The position numbers were made by a program, and so were the translations under genes. Below, piece after piece: positions 63,671 through 64,000 of a stretch of DNA of 64,000 nucleotides. Every line of letters starts with the position of its first letter. The first letter of the stretch is position 1. The stretch covers positions 74,847,152 through 74,911,151 of the forward strand of contig CM037865.1 in assembly GCA_021292105.1 (NCBI GenBank). Direction: 5' to 3'. The notes beneath the pieces are model-generated. The model had not been told where the DNA came from and ran no database searches. It was given only the letters and a program-made list of their open reading frames with translations. Origin of the DNA: Anadara kagoshimensis. Taxonomy: Eukaryota; Mollusca; Bivalvia; Arcoida; Arcidae.

Positions 63671-64000
63671 ATAATTATAATCAGAGGTAAAAAAAAATTA
63701 GGTCACGACCTTCACAATTGACCTTGACCTCATTTTGAAGATACTAACAAGAAGATGTCAAAACTGAAAACCCCATGTCATTATCTGGTCAAATAGTCAA
63801 GTTATAACAATTTGAAGCTATTTTACGATTTTTTCAAAATTAAACGCAAAAACGCGTAACCTATTTTTTATCCGATTTTTACAAAATGAACAAACTATAG
63901 GCTTAAGACCCTAGAGAAGCCAAATATCACATCAGATTTTTTCTCCAATCAGTACTTTCGGAGAAGAAGATTTTTTAAGATTTTTGCACCCCTAGGTCAC

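Overview
This 64-kb window is AT-rich animal nuclear DNA, most likely from a bivalve mollusc. The genes have many small exons with GT-AG introns. The background is full of tRNA-headed SINEs, small inverted-repeat elements, and a 145-bp satellite with TGACCTTGACCTTTGAACCC-type motifs next to an AAGAGGCCCATGGGCC motif; I associate this repeat landscape with bivalves from memory. Nothing looks bacterial, viral or CRISPR-like.

Layout. (1) Positions 1-3087, + strand: the last three exons of a cytosolic acetyl-CoA acetyltransferase (ACAT2 type), with the catalytic His and Cys motifs intact. (2) Positions 7480-28982, + strand: a complete 19-exon gene for a calcyphosin-2-like protein of about 672 residues, with a DM10-like domain and a C-terminal EF-hand region. 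(3) Positions 29-37.5 kb: an intergenic stretch with repeats and a foldback element. (4) Positions 37608 to at least 57692, - strand, convergent with (2): 16 exons, about 765 codons, of the C-terminal part of a large, highly charged coiled-coil protein. I do not firmly recognise it; its 5' end lies outside or is lost at the right edge, and one exon carries a frame break. (5) Positions 61.9-64 kb: the 145-bp satellite.

The outstanding feature is the number of tandem arrays (about 20, roughly a quarter of the window) and where they sit. At least five have a repeat unit spanning an exon's 3' end plus its 5' splice site (9.64-10.88, 18.33-18.89, 27.30-28.51, 40.89-41.47 and 59.58-61.84 kb). One spans a 3' splice site (11.45-11.74 kb), one looks like decayed copies of a 3' splice site plus exon start (12.6-13.25 kb), and two span stop codons (28.97-29.04 and 37.3-37.65 kb). 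Both genes that are well covered in the window are affected. This junction-seeded minisatellite growth makes ladders of candidate donor or acceptor sites and is the best candidate for an undescribed phenomenon here.

No operon logic applies. DM10 and EF-hand proteins of this sort and long charged coiled-coil proteins are often ciliary, so the convergent pair may be co-expressed in ciliated cells; this is inference only.
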